Assembly: GCF_001423105.1 (NCBI RefSeq)
Contig: NZ_LMNV01000002.1
Coordinates: 1,939,270 to 2,003,269, forward strand
Reading direction: 5' to 3'
DNA: 64,000 nucleotides
Origin: Frondihabitans sp. Leaf304
Lineage (GTDB): Bacteria > Actinomycetota > Actinomycetes > Actinomycetales > Microbacteriaceae
Below are positions 47,128-55,524 of the stretch, piece by piece; positions within the stretch are counted from its first letter, which is position 1, and every line of letters begins with the position of its first letter. The position numbers and the translations under genes are program-made. Under the pieces are notes generated by a model. That model saw nothing but the letters and a program-made list of their open reading frames with translations, was not told the DNA's origin and made no database searches.

Positions 47128-49254
47128 TCAGCGGTCGGAGCGCGAGTTGTCGGCCGCGCCCACCGGTGCTTTGCCGGCCATGCGCGCGAGCTGCTCGTTG
47201 TAGGCGTTCAACTCGGCGTCTCCGTCGACATCAGCTCGTCGGTCGTACCGCTTAGCGGTCTTCTCGTCGCTGGTGATCCACTGCCGCATCACCATCAGGG
47301 CCACGAGCACGGTCGGGAACTCGCCGGCACCCCAGGCGATGGCGCCACCCGTGTGCTGATCGGCCAGGAGGTCTTGGTAGTTCGTCTTGCCGAGCGCGTG
47401 CCACCAGTCGGCGGCGAGGATGTCGGTGCCGGACATGATGGCGAGACCGAAGAACGCGTGGAACGCGAGCGTCGCGAGAAGCAGGATGATGCGGAGCGGG
47501 AACGGCGGCCGCTTGGGGCCGGGGTCGACCCCGATGAGTACGAAGAAGAAGACGTACCCGGAGAGGAGGAAGTGCACCTCCATGATGAAGTGCCCGGGGT
47601 GCGTCTGCAGCGAGGCTTCGAACCAGCCCGTCCAGTAGAACGCGACGAGACTACCGGCGAAGACCACGGCCGCGACAATGGGGTTGGTGATGAAGCCGGC
47701 GTAGCGCGAGTGCGTGATAAGCATCAGCCACTCACGAGCACCGCGGCTGTTGTCGTGGCGCTTCGGGAGCACGCGAAGCGCCAGCAGAATCGGGGCACCC
47801 AGCACAAGGAGCGGGGGGACGTACATCATCAGCACCATGTGCTGGATCATGTGCGTCGAGAAGTTCACGGCGCCGTAGACGCTTGGGCCGCCGCTCGTAG
47901 CGAAGAGCACTCCGAAGCAGCCGAAGAGCCAGGGGACGGTGCGGCCCCACGACCAGCTGTCGCCGCGGCGCTTGAGGCGGTAGACGCCGACCAGGTAGAG
48001 GCCGGCCATGACGGCCGCGACGGCGATGAAGAAGTAGTCGGGGTGGAACCCGAACAGGAAGCGCGGCAGGGTGACCGGTGCCGGGTACGCGAAGCCGATG
48101 AGCCCATCACGGGTGTCGCCCTCCGCGACCTGCGGTACGGGCGGCGCGCTCCTCGAGAGGGCCACCGACAGACCCATCGCGACCGCCATGAAGACGACCT
48201 CGACCACGGCCAGCCGGACGAACGCCCGAGAGCGCCCCGGTTCGCGGATGAGTCGCGGAATCACCCGTCGTCGGTGAACGACCCCAGCCACTCCCAGCCC
48301 GATCAGGATGATCGACTTGACCAGGATCAGCAGCCCGTAGTTCGTCGTCACGAGGTCGGACGGGCCGGTCAGACGCAGGCTCGCGTTGATCACGCCGGAG
48401 AACGCGACGAAGGCGAAGGCCCACACGGCGATCGTCGAGTAGCGGGAGACGATCGCGGCGAGATGCCGGCCCGCCTTGTTGCGCAGCAGGATGACTGCGA
48501 TCAGACCGCCCATCCACACGGTGACGCCGATGAGGTGCATGGCCAGGCTGTTCACCGCGTTGACGTGCTCGTTCGTGCCCGACGAGTGGCCGGAAAGGGA
48601 GAGCGGGAGCAACGCGAGGAGGGAGAACACCGTCGCCGTGGCCGTCCACGAGACGTTTTTCGTGGCGAGCAGGATGATGAGCGCCACGAGCGTGCAGCCG
48701 ATCGAGACGACCCAGGTCTGACCCAGCTCGAGTTGGAACGTGAAGAAGAAGAATTGGCGGCGGAAAGTCGAAGAGGTAAACGGCACCCCGAGCACATTTG
48801 CCGCCGTGAACATCAGCGTGGCCACACCCGCGATAAACCACACGGTGGCCGACCACGTCGCCCAGCGCGTCGCGTGCCACTGGCTGAAACTCGCCGACTT
48901 CGGGTCTTTCGACTGGCCGGGGAGAACGACCGACGAGACCACCAGCAGGCCGATCGTCACAGCGGCCGCACCATTGAAGACGCCTTTGGCGAGGGGCAGC
49001 CCATTGTTGACGACGACACCGGGATCGACGATGAGTGAACCACCGAGCGCACCGGTGAAGTACATGGCCGCGAGCGCCAGCACGAGCAACAGCACACCCG
49101 ACACGATCAGCCAGATGGCCACGGCAGACGGTCGGCCGGATCGCACCGGACGGGGAGCGTCACCGCCCGAATCGCCCCCCTGCGAGGCGCGGCGGCTCGA
49201 CGACAGATCGAGACGGGTGGTCTCGAAGCGGAGGTCGTCGATCTGATCGGTCAC
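47128..49254 (-). CDS. CopD-CtaG fusion protein, copper import and cytochrome oxidase assembly
   Basis: A 708-residue polytopic protein joining two domains. The first (to about 370) has nine or so helices with a CopD region marked by HSSGTNEHVNAVNSLAMHLI and VWMGGLIAVILL. The second (about 400-680) is Caa3_CtaG, with FSTHMIQHMVLMMYVPPLLV, LGAPILLALRVLP and WTGWFEASLQTHPGH. CopD imports copper and CtaG inserts it in cytochrome oxidase, so the fusion would link both. GTG 49254 is exactly 6 nt after TACTAT (49261-49266). First gene of the copper cluster, 25 bp before the next gene. Confidence 0.9.
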   Translation of the reverse strand: MTDQIDDLRFETTRLDLSSSRRASQGGDSGGDAPRPVRSGRPSAVAIWLIVSGVLLLVLALAAMYFTGALGGSLIVDPGVVVNNGLPLAKGVFNGAAAVTIGLLVVSSVVLPGQSKDPKSASFSQWHATRWATWSATVWFIAGVATLMFTAANVLGVPFTSSTFRRQFFFFTFQLELGQTWVVSIGCTLVALIILLATKNVSWTATATVFSLLALLPLSLSGHSSGTNEHVNAVNSLAMHLIGVTVWMGGLIAVILLRNKAGRHLAAIVSRYSTIAVWAFAFVAFSGVINASLRLTGPSDLVTTNYGLLILVKSIILIGLGVAGVVHRRRVIPRLIREPGRSRAFVRLAVVEVVFMAVAMGLSVALSRSAPPVPQVAEGDTRDGLIGFAYPAPVTLPRFLFGFHPDYFFIAVAAVMAGLYLVGVYRLKRRGDSWSWGRTVPWLFGCFGVLFATSGGPSVYGAVNFSTHMIQHMVLMMYVPPLLVLGAPILLALRVLPKRHDNSRGAREWLMLITHSRYAGFITNPIVAAVVFAGSLVAFYWTGWFEASLQTHPGHFIMEVHFLLSGYVFFFVLIGVDPGPKRPPFPLRIILLLATLAFHAFFGLAIMSGTDILAADWWHALGKTNYQDLLADQHTGGAIAWGAGEFPTVLVALMVMRQWITSDEKTAKRYDRRADVDGDAELNAYNEQLARMAGKAPVGAADNSRSDR

Positions 49255-49364
49255 CCAGTAATAGTACGGACACGCTCCCGATCCCCGTCGGAGTTATCCA
49301 CAAGGCCGAGACACCTCCCCGCATTCGCAACCGCTCGTTCACCCGGGCTCGCCACTCTGCCGGC

Positions 49365-50249
49365 ATGGACGCACGCACGAACCCCGACGAGATCACACGC
49401 ACGAACCCCAATTCGAGCCCCGGAACGACCACACACGCGAACCCGCGCAAGATCCTGCTGGTCGGCATCGACGGCCTGCGCATCGACGACGCCCTCACAG
49501 GCGTCCACGCCCCCGTGCTCTCTGCCTTCGCCCGCGCGGGCCAGCTCCTTCCGCTCGAGATGGAGGTGCCGACGATCTCCGGTCCGGGATGGTCGTCCAT
49601 TCTGACCGGAGCACCGCATTCGGTCCACGGCGTTTTCGACAACACCTTTCACGCTCACCGCCTCGACGCCACCACCGACTTCCTCGCCCGCGCCTCGCAC
49701 GCGGGCCACTCCACCTTCGCCGCGGTGAGCTGGCCGCCGCTCGCCGATCCGGCGAGCGCGGGTCCGATCCTCACCACTCGCCTCGACGACCAGAGAGCCG
49801 GTCGCCATCGCCTCGTGGTCCGCGACGGCGAGACCTACGGCTACCGCGTGGCCGACGGCGACATCGCCGCCTTCACGCGCCTTGCGATCCGCGACGCCGG
49901 GCCCGACGCGAGCTTCGTCTACCTCGGCGAAGTCGACGAGGCCGGTCATCTCTACGGCGGGGTCTCGCCCGAGTATGACGCCGCCGTCGGGCGCGTCGAC
50001 GCCCACCTCGGCACGATCCTCGACGCGGTGGCGCGCCGGGCGAGCACGCACGACGAAGACTGGCTGGTCGGCGTCACGACCGACCATGGGCACCTCGACG
50101 AGGGCGGCCACGGCGGCGGCGACCCCGTGCTAACGCGGTCGTTCCTCGCCCTCGGCAGGTACGGGAGCGGCGTACCGGTCGACGTCGACAGCGCGATCAG
50201 GGTCCAGCCCACCGACATCTCGCGGATCCTGCTCTCCCATCTCGGCTGA
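49365..50249 (+). CDS. alkaline phosphatase superfamily phosphodiesterase
   Basis: A 294-residue, apparently cytosolic metalloenzyme of the nucleotide pyrophosphatase / phosphodiesterase branch. Metal sites are KILLVGIDGLRIDDA (first Asp), TISGPGWSSILTG, which holds the probable Ser/Thr nucleophile, VYLGEVDEAGHLYGG and TTDHGHLDEGGHGG. The N-terminal 28 residues are Asn/Thr-rich and not conserved-looking. No signal peptide, so a cytosolic nucleotide or sugar phosphate substrate is likely. Convergent with the antiporter gene 24 bp away. Confidence 0.85.
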   Translation: MDARTNPDEITRTNPNSSPGTTTHANPRKILLVGIDGLRIDDALTGVHAPVLSAFARAGQLLPLEMEVPTISGPGWSSILTGAPHSVHGVFDNTFHAHRLDATTDFLARASHAGHSTFAAVSWPPLADPASAGPILTTRLDDQRAGRHRLVVRDGETYGYRVADGDIAAFTRLAIRDAGPDASFVYLGEVDEAGHLYGGVSPEYDAAVGRVDAHLGTILDAVARRASTHDEDWLVGVTTDHGHLDEGGHGGGDPVLTRSFLALGRYGSGVPVDVDSAIRVQPTDISRILLSHLG

Positions 50250-50273
50250 TCGGCCCCGCGCCCGCCGACGCCG

Positions 50274-51854
50274 CTAGTCGCCGATCGCCTTCGGGTGTCG
50301 GGCTCGGAGCGCCGTCTCTTCGGCGTCGATCGCGGCCAACACGGCCTGCACGGCGTTCTCCTGGTATCGCCCGTCGCGGCGTGCAAGAAGCACGGCCTCG
50401 CGCTCGGCCTCGATCATGCTGCCGCGAAGCCTGCTGAACATCACGGGCGACTGCTCCCGGTCGGGAGGCGACGGGTTCGCGAGCGACTCGGAGAGGAAGC
50501 TCGATGCGCGCCGGAGCTGCTCGACGACGCGCTCCTCATCGTCGTCGCCGCGCACGGCGTCGAGCCGGTCGATGCCGGCCTGCTTGGCCTCTGCCGTGAG
50601 TAGCTGTCGTTCCGTCCACTCCTGGGCGAGGTTCGGGGCGGGCAGGTGCACCCGGCGGATGAGCAGCGGCAGAGGGAGCGCCTGGAGCAGCGTGCCGAGA
50701 ACCACGACGAACGCCAAGAACTGCAGCAGTTCGCGCTGCGGAGTGCCTTCGGGAAGGAGGAAGGCTGCGGCCAGAGTGACCACACCGCGGATACCGGCCG
50801 CCGAGACGACCGTGCTCGACGCGGCCGTCCACGCGCGTTCGCGGACTCGCGCCGGCCCGATCCGGTAGAGGAACATCGTGAAGAACACCCACGCGAACCG
50901 GGCAGCGATCACGATGGCGAGCACGGCGAAGCTGATGCCGATGGTCGTCCAAAGCCCCGGCCCGAACCGGACCACGTTCTCGAGCACCCCGGCGAGGTTC
51001 AGGCCGATGAAGAGGAACACGGCGTTCTCGAGCAAAAACTGCACTGTGCGCCAATTGAGCCGCTCGGCCACGCGGGCCTCGGCCGAGAGCACGACGGGCG
51101 ACCGGTAGCCGAGGTAGAGGCCGGCGACCACGACGGCGAGCGCCCCGGATCCGTGGAGGAGTTGCGCGGGGAGGAAAGCGAGAAAGGGGGTGACGAGCGA
51201 GAGGCTCGTGTCGAGCACGGCGGACCGGAGCCGGCTACGAATCTGGGCCAGCACGATACCGACAACAAGGCCGATACCTCCGCCAACGATCACCGCGAGG
51301 CCAAAATCAACCGCGACCTCACCGGGTGTAACCACATGGTGGATGGCGGCGATTGCCGCATCGAGTGCCACGAGAGCCGTGGCGTCGTTGAGCAGGCTCT
51401 CGCCCTCGAGGATCGTTACGACTCGACGCGGGAGCGGCACCTTGCCGGTCACCGCCGTGACCGCGACCGCGTCGGTGGGTGCGACCACAGCGCCGAACGC
51501 GAGGCCAGCCGCGATCGTGATGCCCGGCACGATCCACCAGGCAGCGAACCCGACCACCACGACGGTGAAGGCGACGAGGGCGACGCTGGTCAGCACGATG
51601 CTGTCGTTACGAGCCCGGATGTCGATCAGCGACGTGCGAATGGCAGCGGCGAACAGCAGGGGCGGCAAGAGGGCGTAGAGGATCAGATCCGGCTCGAGCG
51701 TGACCCTCGGCACACCGGGGATGAACGACGCCACTGCTCCGACCGCGACGAGGGCGACCGGGGCCGACCAGCCGACTCGACCCGAGAGCCCGGTCACGGC
51801 GACGGTCACGATGACGAACGCGACGATCCAGGCGATCGAGGTCACGGGGTCCAT
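50274..51854 (-). CDS. Na+/H+ antiporter, CPA1/NhaP family
   Basis: A 526-residue antiporter with about twelve helices, then a cytosolic tail of about 120 residues. Family marks are FAAAIRTSLIDIRARNDSI, FGAVVAPTDAVAVTAVTG (ion-binding Asp), ILEGESLLNDATALV (ND motif) and SAAGIRGVVTLAAAFLLP. Exchanges Na+ or K+ for protons to control internal pH and salt. The tail contains a helical RQLLTAEAKQAGIDRLDAV region seen in related bacterial CPA1 proteins. No adjacent regulator. Confidence 0.94.
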   Translation of the reverse strand: MDPVTSIAWIVAFVIVTVAVTGLSGRVGWSAPVALVAVGAVASFIPGVPRVTLEPDLILYALLPPLLFAAAIRTSLIDIRARNDSIVLTSVALVAFTVVVVGFAAWWIVPGITIAAGLAFGAVVAPTDAVAVTAVTGKVPLPRRVVTILEGESLLNDATALVALDAAIAAIHHVVTPGEVAVDFGLAVIVGGGIGLVVGIVLAQIRSRLRSAVLDTSLSLVTPFLAFLPAQLLHGSGALAVVVAGLYLGYRSPVVLSAEARVAERLNWRTVQFLLENAVFLFIGLNLAGVLENVVRFGPGLWTTIGISFAVLAIVIAARFAWVFFTMFLYRIGPARVRERAWTAASSTVVSAAGIRGVVTLAAAFLLPEGTPQRELLQFLAFVVVLGTLLQALPLPLLIRRVHLPAPNLAQEWTERQLLTAEAKQAGIDRLDAVRGDDDEERVVEQLRRASSFLSESLANPSPPDREQSPVMFSRLRGSMIEAEREAVLLARRDGRYQENAVQAVLAAIDAEETALRARHPKAIGD

Positions 51855-51911
51855 GAGGTCGAGGATGGCACAGCGTCGGCGGCTCGACGAGGGGTGAGCG
51901 GAAAGGCCCCC

Positions 51912-52289
51912 TTAGAACGCCCCGCCGAGCACGAGCCCGAGACCGGAGGCGGCGATCGATACGACAAGCATCCCGATGCCGTAGAGAGCAGCTGCCCCGT
52001 ATCGGCGGTCGTGCACAAGACGCACGGTCTCGACGCTCGCGGTGCTGAACGTCGTGTAGCCGCCCATGAGGCCACCGCCGAGAATCAGCACCCACTCGTG
52101 CGGCAGACCAGCCGCCGTGCCGAGCCCGGTCAGCAGGCCGAGCCCGAACGATCCGGTGACGTTGATCACGACGGTCGCGACCGGAAAGCGGCTGACGCGT
52201 GCCTTGATGACGCCGTCGAGAACGAAGCGCAGCGACGCCCCGGCGCCCCCGGCAAGGCAGATCGCGATGAAGACGAGTGGGGTGGTCAT
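51912..52289 (-). CDS. crcB: fluoride channel FluC/CrcB, second of a pair
   Basis: A 125-residue four-helix fluoride exporter. It has GAGASLRFVLDG in TM1, VVINVTGSFGLGLLTGL (the conserved Asn of TM2) and LGGGLMGGYTTFSTASVE, the TM3 motif with the Phe and Thr/Ser that coordinate F-. Its ATG overlaps the end of the preceding crcB by 4 bp. Pairs of FluC genes usually make channels inserted in opposite orientation or heterodimers. Confidence 0.95.
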   Translation of the reverse strand: MTTPLVFIAICLAGGAGASLRFVLDGVIKARVSRFPVATVVINVTGSFGLGLLTGLGTAAGLPHEWVLILGGGLMGGYTTFSTASVETVRLVHDRRYGAAALYGIGMLVVSIAASGLGLVLGGAF

Positions 52290-52735
52290 CCGGCGTCCTC
52301 CTCTTCGTCGCCAGTGACGTGGCGGGTCGAGCGAGACTGCACGGCCCCGGCGAGGGCGATGCCCAGTGCCGCCGCCACGACCCCGGCGAGCAGCGACAAG
52401 GCCGCGTAGGTCAGAGCGACGCCGGTCGCGGATCCTAGGCGGGTCGCCACGTCGGTCGCGAGCGCGCTGTAGGTGGTGAAGCCGCCGAGCACGCCGGTGC
52501 CGAAGAGAAGGCGAAGGATCCGGCGCCCCCCGTCATCCGATCCGCGCCGTGCGAGCGACTCGAGCAGCGCTCCGAGCGCGAACGAGCCGACGAGGTTGAT
52601 GGCAAAAACCGTCGTCGGGAACCCGTGGGGCGCGGCCGGCCAGGTGAGCGACAGCGCCTCGCGGATGCCGGTGCCGACGGCGCCGCCCGCGAACACGAGG
52701 AGGATCAGCCGGGGCTGACGGTGAAGTGGGCTCAC
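52286..52735 (-). CDS. crcB: fluoride channel FluC/CrcB, first of a pair
   Basis: A 149-residue FluC subunit: GGAVGTGIREALS in TM1, FAINLVGSFALGALLESLA with the conserved Asn, and GVLGGFTTYSALATDVATRL in TM3. It differs from its partner by a longer acidic C terminus (VTGDEEEDAG). GTG start at 52735 with TTAACT exactly 6 nt upstream, hence leaderless; I looked for a fluoride riboswitch in the 30 bp before the start and found no room or match. The hairpin 52766-52850 isolates it from rtcB. Confidence 0.94.
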   Translation of the reverse strand: MSPLHRQPRLILLVFAGGAVGTGIREALSLTWPAAPHGFPTTVFAINLVGSFALGALLESLARRGSDDGGRRILRLLFGTGVLGGFTTYSALATDVATRLGSATGVALTYAALSLLAGVVAAALGIALAGAVQSRSTRHVTGDEEEDAG

Positions 52736-52765
52736 ATGCCCAGTTAATCATCCCCGCGCCCCGCT

Positions 52766-52850
52766 CCGAATTTGAAGGAGATCCGCGCCCTCAACCCCGG
52801 CGGATCCTGATGTTTCCGTCGGGGCCGGCGCGTTTCTCCTTCAAATTCGG
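52766..52850. repeat. nested hairpin element, type A copy 3
   Basis: Outer 16-bp perfect arms CCGAATTTGAAGGAGA (52766-52781) and its complement (52835-52850), the same as at 22207. The interior differs but contains a CCCCGG/CCGGGG-like pair and a CGGATCCT word. Lies 23 bp beyond the rtcB stop. Confidence 0.9.
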
Positions 52851-52872
52851 ATGCGGGCCCGACCGGCAGCGG

Positions 52873-54039
52873 CTAGTCGCCCTTCACATTCACGATCTGC
52901 CGCAGCGTGTGGCGGATCGACACCAGATCGGACGCGTCATCCATCACCTGGTCGATCGGCTTGTACGCCTGCGGAATCTCGTCGAGGAACGCGTCGGTAT
53001 CGCGGTACTCAATGCCGACCATCGCCTCGCGCAGCTGATCGTGCGTGAAGGTCTTGCGAGCCTTCGACCTCGAGAACTGCCGACCCGCACCGTGCGGCGA
53101 CGAGTCGAGCGCGAGCTTGTTGCCGAGCCCCTCGACCACGTACGACGCCGTGCCCATGGAGCCGGGGATCAGCCCGGCCTCACCGGCCCGCGCCGAGATC
53201 GCGCCCTTTCGCGAGAGCCAGACGCTCTTGCCGAAGTGCGTCTCTTTCTGCGTGAAGTTGTGGTGCGTATTGATGCGCTCGAGCTCGGTGACGGGCGAGC
53301 CGATCCAGTCGGCGAACTGCCGCACGACGCGGTCCATCATCTCCTCGCGGTTGAGCAGGGCGAAGTGCTGCGCCCAGCGGAGCTCAGCGATGTACCGGTC
53401 GAACTCCGACGTGCCCTCGATCAGGTAGGCGAGGTCGTCGTCGGGCAGCGCGATCCACCACTTCTTCATGAGCGCCTTGGCGACCTGGATGTGCTTCTGC
53501 GCGATCTTGTTGCCCACGCCTCGGCTGCCCGAGTGCAGGAACAGCCAGACGTCGTCGTTCTCGTCGAGGCTGATCTCGATGAAGTGGTTGCCCGAGCCGA
53601 GCGTGCCGAGCTGCAGCTCCCAGCTCTTCGCGTACGACGCCGGGTCGAATCCTGCCTCGACGGCCATCGCCGTGAGCTCGTCGATGCGCGGTGCGGCAGT
53701 CGCCACCACCTTGCGGTTGTACGAGCCGGCCGAGGTCGGCACGGCGCGCTCGATCGCCTCGCGCACCGGCTTGCGGTCGGTGGGCAGGTCGGCGGCGGTG
53801 AACTGCGTCTTCACTGCGATCATGCCGCAGCCGATGTCGACGCCCACGGCGGCCGGCATGACCGCCCCGAGTGTCGGGATGACCGACCCCACGGTGGCGC
53901 CGAGACCCAGGTGGGCGTCCGGCATCAGAGCGAGGTGCGGAAATATGAACGGCATGGTCGAGGTGGTGCGAGCCTGGGCCTCCGTGGAGTCCTCCAGGAT
54001 GCTCGCCCAGCTCAGCAGCCGGTTCGTGATCTTCTTCAT
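52873..54039 (-). CDS. rtcB: RtcB family RNA ligase
   Basis: A 388-residue GTP/Mn-dependent RNA ligase that joins 2',3'-cyclic phosphate and 5'-OH ends, used in repair of cleaved RNAs. Metal and guanylylation residues are visible: MPDAHLGLGATVGSVIP, GVDIGCGMIAVK (Cys), GTLGSGNHFIEIS, LFLHSGSRGVGNK, THHNFTQKE, PGSMGTASYVVEG and SSPHGAGRQFSRSKA, where the His receives GMP. The ATG at 54039 has AAAGGA 3-8 nt upstream. It stands behind a 250-nt leader with a short ORF and a terminator. No rtcA is present. Confidence 0.96.
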   Translation of the reverse strand: MKKITNRLLSWASILEDSTEAQARTTSTMPFIFPHLALMPDAHLGLGATVGSVIPTLGAVMPAAVGVDIGCGMIAVKTQFTAADLPTDRKPVREAIERAVPTSAGSYNRKVVATAAPRIDELTAMAVEAGFDPASYAKSWELQLGTLGSGNHFIEISLDENDDVWLFLHSGSRGVGNKIAQKHIQVAKALMKKWWIALPDDDLAYLIEGTSEFDRYIAELRWAQHFALLNREEMMDRVVRQFADWIGSPVTELERINTHHNFTQKETHFGKSVWLSRKGAISARAGEAGLIPGSMGTASYVVEGLGNKLALDSSPHGAGRQFSRSKARKTFTHDQLREAMVGIEYRDTDAFLDEIPQAYKPIDQVMDDASDLVSIRHTLRQIVNVKGD

Positions 54040-54122
54040 GGTCCTTTCGTTTCTGTTCGGTGTGACGGAGTGCACCCGGGGAGGCGCATTCCGATCGACC
54101 TGCAGTGTCGAAAGAAACGAGA

Positions 54123-54155
54123 GAAGCCCCGGGCCTCATCGGCGGCCGGGGCTTC
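54123..54155 (-). terminator. intrinsic terminator in the rtcB leader
   Basis: GAAGCCCCGG / CCGGGGCTTC (54146-54155 and 54123-54132) plus inner GCC/GGC, followed on the minus strand by TCTCGTTTCTTTCG. It separates the 24-codon ORF from rtcB and would cut transcription before rtcB unless relieved. Confidence 0.88.
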
Positions 54156-54176
54156 GACGAATCGAAAGCTACGGCC

Positions 54177-54251
54177 CTAGATGGGTTCGTGGAAGGTGCG
54201 CTGGATGAGCTCGAGCTCATAGCGCGGGGCGAGTTGCTGGTTGTTCAGCAT
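54177..54251 (-). CDS. 24-residue small ORF in the rtcB leader (candidate leader peptide)
   Basis: ATG 54251 to TAG 54177, with a strong ribosome-binding site GGAAGGA 5 nt upstream. The peptide begins MLNNQQLAPRYELELIQRTF and ends HEPI; it is neutral, not hydrophobic, without runs of one amino acid. It follows a TTGACA/TATGCT promoter and is followed 22 nt later by an intrinsic terminator, then rtcB. The layout fits translation-coupled attenuation or a free small protein. I recognise no family. Coding is inferred from the ribosome site only. Confidence 0.6.
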   Translation of the reverse strand: MLNNQQLAPRYELELIQRTFHEPI

Positions 54252-54296
54252 TTCGTTCCTTCCAGGGGCGGCATGCCGGAGTGGCACGGAGAACTG

Positions 54297-54327
54297 AGCA
54301 TAGCGGGCGAAGGATCCGACGTGTCAA
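54297..54327 (-). promoter_or_regulatory. strong promoter of the rtcB leader
   Basis: On minus: TTGACA (54327-54322), 19-nt spacer, TATGCT (54302-54297). Transcription should start near 54290, giving about 40 nt before the small ORF and 250 nt before rtcB. Confidence 0.7.
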
Positions 54328-54401
54328 GTGGTGGCGCTACATTCCCCTGGCGAGCAGTTGTGCCTCTCGCGGTGCCTTGGCGTGGCTCGTACGCTCGACG
54401 C

Positions 54402-54806
54402 ATGCAGGATCAGTATGGGGCGGTCATCGCCCGATCGCGCGTGGTCTCGGGCTGGGTCCTCGCCGCCTCCACATTCATCGCCGCCGCAACCGTGTTGATG
54501 CTCGTCTTCCAGTGGGCTTCGGTCTACCTCACGATCGGCGGCGCCGAGAGCCCGACCGGGAGCGAGGTCGTCGAGTACAACGTCACAACCGGCATCGCCT
54601 TCTTCAGTATTGCGGCAGGCATCGTCACGGCGATGTCGCTCGATCGCAAGGCCCTGCTTGCACTGCACGTAGCGGGCGCTTTCTTCGCCCTCCTGGTGGT
54701 CGTGGTGCTTGCCTTCCCCTCCGATCGCTGGACCTCCGGTGAGGGCTTCAGCCCGGCGCCGGGCGGACAAAAGCCCTGTTATAGCGGAAGCCGCGACTGC
54801 AACTAG
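54402..54806 (+). CDS. hypothetical membrane protein, three to four helices
   Basis: A 134-residue protein. Helix 1 near 14-36 (VSGWVLAASTFIAAATVLML), helix 2 near 61-78 (ITGIAFFSIAAGIVTAMSL-like TTGIAFFSIAAGIVTAMSL), helix 3 near 85-104 (LHVAGAFFALLVVVVLAF), and a hydrophilic C-terminal tail with two Cys (KPCYSGSRDC) that could form a disulfide. No family recognised. ATG 54402 is 6 nt after TACGCT (54390-54395), supporting a leaderless start. Divergent from the rtcB leader. Confidence 0.65.
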   Translation: MQDQYGAVIARSRVVSGWVLAASTFIAAATVLMLVFQWASVYLTIGGAESPTGSEVVEYNVTTGIAFFSIAAGIVTAMSLDRKALLALHVAGAFFALLVVVVLAFPSDRWTSGEGFSPAPGGQKPCYSGSRDCN

Positions 54807-54842
54807 GCGCCCCTCCTGCGCACGCAACTAAAGTGCACACGA

Positions 54843-54865
54843 GAGTGCAAGTTAGGCGTACACTC
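54843..54865. promoter_or_regulatory. candidate TetR operator overlapping the -10 box
   Basis: GAGTG (54843-54847) and CACTC (54861-54865) are inverted 13 bp apart, with partial symmetry between; a TACACT -10 box (54859-54864) lies in the right half, 6 nt before the tetR ATG. Binding would block the operon's own promoter. Confidence 0.5.
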
Positions 54866-54870
54866 GCTGC

Positions 54871-55524
54871 ATGCCTTCCGCCGCCAGCCACCCGCGCGCC
54901 CCGCGCCGCGACGCGACCGAGAACCGCGAGAGCCTCCTGCTCGCTGCCGGCACCCTGCTCAACCGCGACCCCAATGCCTCCCTCGAAGCCGTCGCCGCGG
55001 AGGCCGGACTCTCCCGTCGCGCCCTCTACGGCCACTTCGCGAACCGCGACGACCTGCTTCGCGAGCTGGCGCTGCGGGGCGCCGCGCGCATCAACGCGGC
55101 GCTGCTGCCGGGCGCCGGTGCCGTGCCGGGTGCCGAGCCGACGGATCCTGCGCTCCAGCTCGCTACCGTCGGCGCCCGCCTCTGGAACGAGGTCGACCAC
55201 GTCCGCACCATGGCCCTCATCACGGTGCGCGGGCCGCAGGCGCTGCTGGTCGGCGACGCGCTCCTCCCCCTGCGCGAGCACGTGCGCGGCATCGTCGAGC
55301 GCGGCATCACCGACGGCTCGTTCCGTGACGACATCGACGCGCGCACCCTGGCCCACCTGATCGAGAGCGCCGCCATCTCTGTGCTCGACGAGTCGACCCG
55401 ACATGAGATCTCCACCGCGGAGGGGCGACGCCTCGTCGTGCTCTCGGTGCTCGCCCTCGCCGGCTTCGGTCACGCCGAGGCGACGACCATTCTGACCACC
55501 CTCACCCCGGAAGAAGAACGATGA
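54871..55524 (+). CDS. TetR/AcrR family transcriptional regulator
   Basis: A 217-residue regulator. N-terminal helix-turn-helix: LEAVAAEAGLSRRALYGHFA followed by NRDDLL, the TetR recognition pattern; the remaining helices form a ligand-binding domain (LWNEVDHVRTMALITVRGPQ, HLIESAAISVLDES). First gene of a three-gene unit: its stop overlaps the next start (ATGA). Probably a repressor of that unit, with a candidate operator at 54843-54865. ATG is exactly 6 nt after TACACT, hence leaderless. Confidence 0.93.
   Translation: MPSAASHPRAPRRDATENRESLLLAAGTLLNRDPNASLEAVAAEAGLSRRALYGHFANRDDLLRELALRGAARINAALLPGAGAVPGAEPTDPALQLATVGARLWNEVDHVRTMALITVRGPQALLVGDALLPLREHVRGIVERGITDGSFRDDIDARTLAHLIESAAISVLDESTRHEISTAEGRRLVVLSVLALAGFGHAEATTILTTLTPEEER

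Noticed and set aside
52736-52765. Fluoride riboswitch before the crcB pair
   Set aside because: Only 30 bp separate the GTG start from the type A hairpin, a TTAACT box sits 6 nt before the start, and I could not find the conserved riboswitch core.
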